Shown here in pieces: positions 14,195 to 14,542 of a stretch of DNA of 14,542 bases. Made by a program: the position numbers and the translations under genes. This stretch comes from Candidatus Gastranaerophilales bacterium (lineage in GTDB: Bacteria > Cyanobacteriota > Vampirovibrionia > Gastranaerophilales > Gastranaerophilaceae), in contig CANRHJ010000033.1 of assembly GCA_947630355.1 (NCBI GenBank), positions 1-14,542 of the forward strand. Direction: 5' to 3'. The notes beneath the pieces were generated by a model. It was not told the DNA's origin and ran no database searches. It saw only the letters and a program-made list of their open reading frames with translations. Each line of letters starts with the position of its first letter. The stretch's first letter is position 1.

Positions 14195-14542
14195 TTGGCA
14201 GCCTTCTTATTCGTTTTTTTGAAATATTTAATAAAACACCAATCATACACATTGTTATAAATAAAGAAGTTCCTCCGTAGCTTATGAAAGGAAGAGGGAC
14301 TCCGGTTGCGGGAAGCATTGAACTTGATACCGATATATTTATAAATGCTTGTAAACAAATGGAAATGGTAATACCCGCCGATAATAATTTTCCGAAGACA
14401 TCCTCACAATGCCTTGATACAATCATTCCGCGTTGTAAAAACGCTATAAATAAACCTATAATCAGCAGACAGCCTAAAAATCCGAACTCTTCACCAAAGA
14501 CCGCATAAATAAAATCAGTATGACCTTCAGGAAGCCAGCCCA
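14181..14542 (-). CDS. ftsW: peptidoglycan glycosyltransferase FtsW (5' partial, C-terminal part)
   Basis: FtsW is the SEDS-family polymerase that builds septal glycan from lipid II, acting in the membrane with FtsI. The frame stays open to the window edge, so only about the last 120 residues are present; the ATG at 14426 is internal. Just inside the edge it reads LPEGHTDFIYAVFGEEFGFLG, the conserved SEDS loop, then a membrane segment, then ISVSSSMLPATGVPLPFISYGGTSLF, the C-terminal signature. It ends with a short basic tail (SKKRIRRL). The PLPFISYGG form and the place directly before murG favour FtsW over RodA or SpoVE, though SpoVE-like paralogues share these motifs. The end overlaps the murG start by 14 nt, suggesting coupled synthesis of the lipid II-making and lipid II-using enzymes. 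Confidence 0.93.
   Translation of the reverse strand, partial: GWLPEGHTDFIYAVFGEEFGFLGCLLIIGLFIAFLQRGMIVSRHCEDVFGKLLSAGITISICLQAFINISVSSSMLPATGVPLPFISYGGTSLFITMCMIGVLLNISKKRIRRLPNVRE

Noticed and set aside
14426..14426. Separate 81-residue gene starting at 14426 on the minus strand
   Set aside because: The same frame continues to the window edge with the FtsW LPEGHTDF motif; it is the end of ftsW.

Overview
The window is an ordinary, densely packed bacterial chromosome segment, AT-rich throughout, made almost entirely of housekeeping genes. No tRNA, rRNA, CRISPR array, insertion sequence, phage gene or recognisable defence gene is visible. The AT-rich composition, the Shine-Dalgarno starts, the peptidoglycan genes (ftsW, murG) and the mix of rseP, gmk-coaBC, nif3, rsmD, a GH57 glycosidase and small HEAT, LysM and alpha-crystallin-like proteins would fit a gut Melainabacteria/Gastranaerophilales-type member of the Cyanobacteriota. 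This is a tentative inference; other low-GC gut phyla are not excluded.

Layout. (1) 1-986, plus strand: tsaD (tRNA t6A synthesis), cut at its 5' end by the window edge. (2) 987-1447: the largest non-coding stretch, with a hairpin just after tsaD, repeats around a possible promoter, and a leader with several potential helices in front of the next gene. (3) 1448-3700, plus: a large GH57 alpha-glucan-active enzyme. (4) 3697-4446, minus: comF, overlapping the GH57 stop by 4 nt and diverging from rseP across a 37-nt gap. (5) 4484-9475, plus: a compact run rseP, gmk, coaBC, nif3, a small secreted protein and rsmD, ended by a strong symmetric terminator at 9499-9531. The last five genes overlap or nearly touch and probably form one transcript from a promoter near 5885-5913. 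(6) 9549-10136, minus: a membrane-anchored LysM protein with its own good promoter. (7) 10289-10582, minus: a small HEAT-repeat protein followed by a probable terminator. (8) 10895-11857, plus: a small unknown protein and a membrane-anchored alpha-crystallin (Hsp20)-like protein. (9) 11847-14542, minus: ftsW (3' part), murG and folC, each start overlapping the previous stop, a lipid II/septal peptidoglycan operon with a folate gene coupled behind it.

I found no convincing new multi-gene system. The points most worth a second look are local: a ~250-nt leader with a possible pseudoknot before the GH57 gene, an insertion inside the RseP PDZ domain, a palindrome-bearing insertion in ComF, an HDCD sequence where MurG normally has HEQN, and a membrane-tethered small-heat-shock-like protein.
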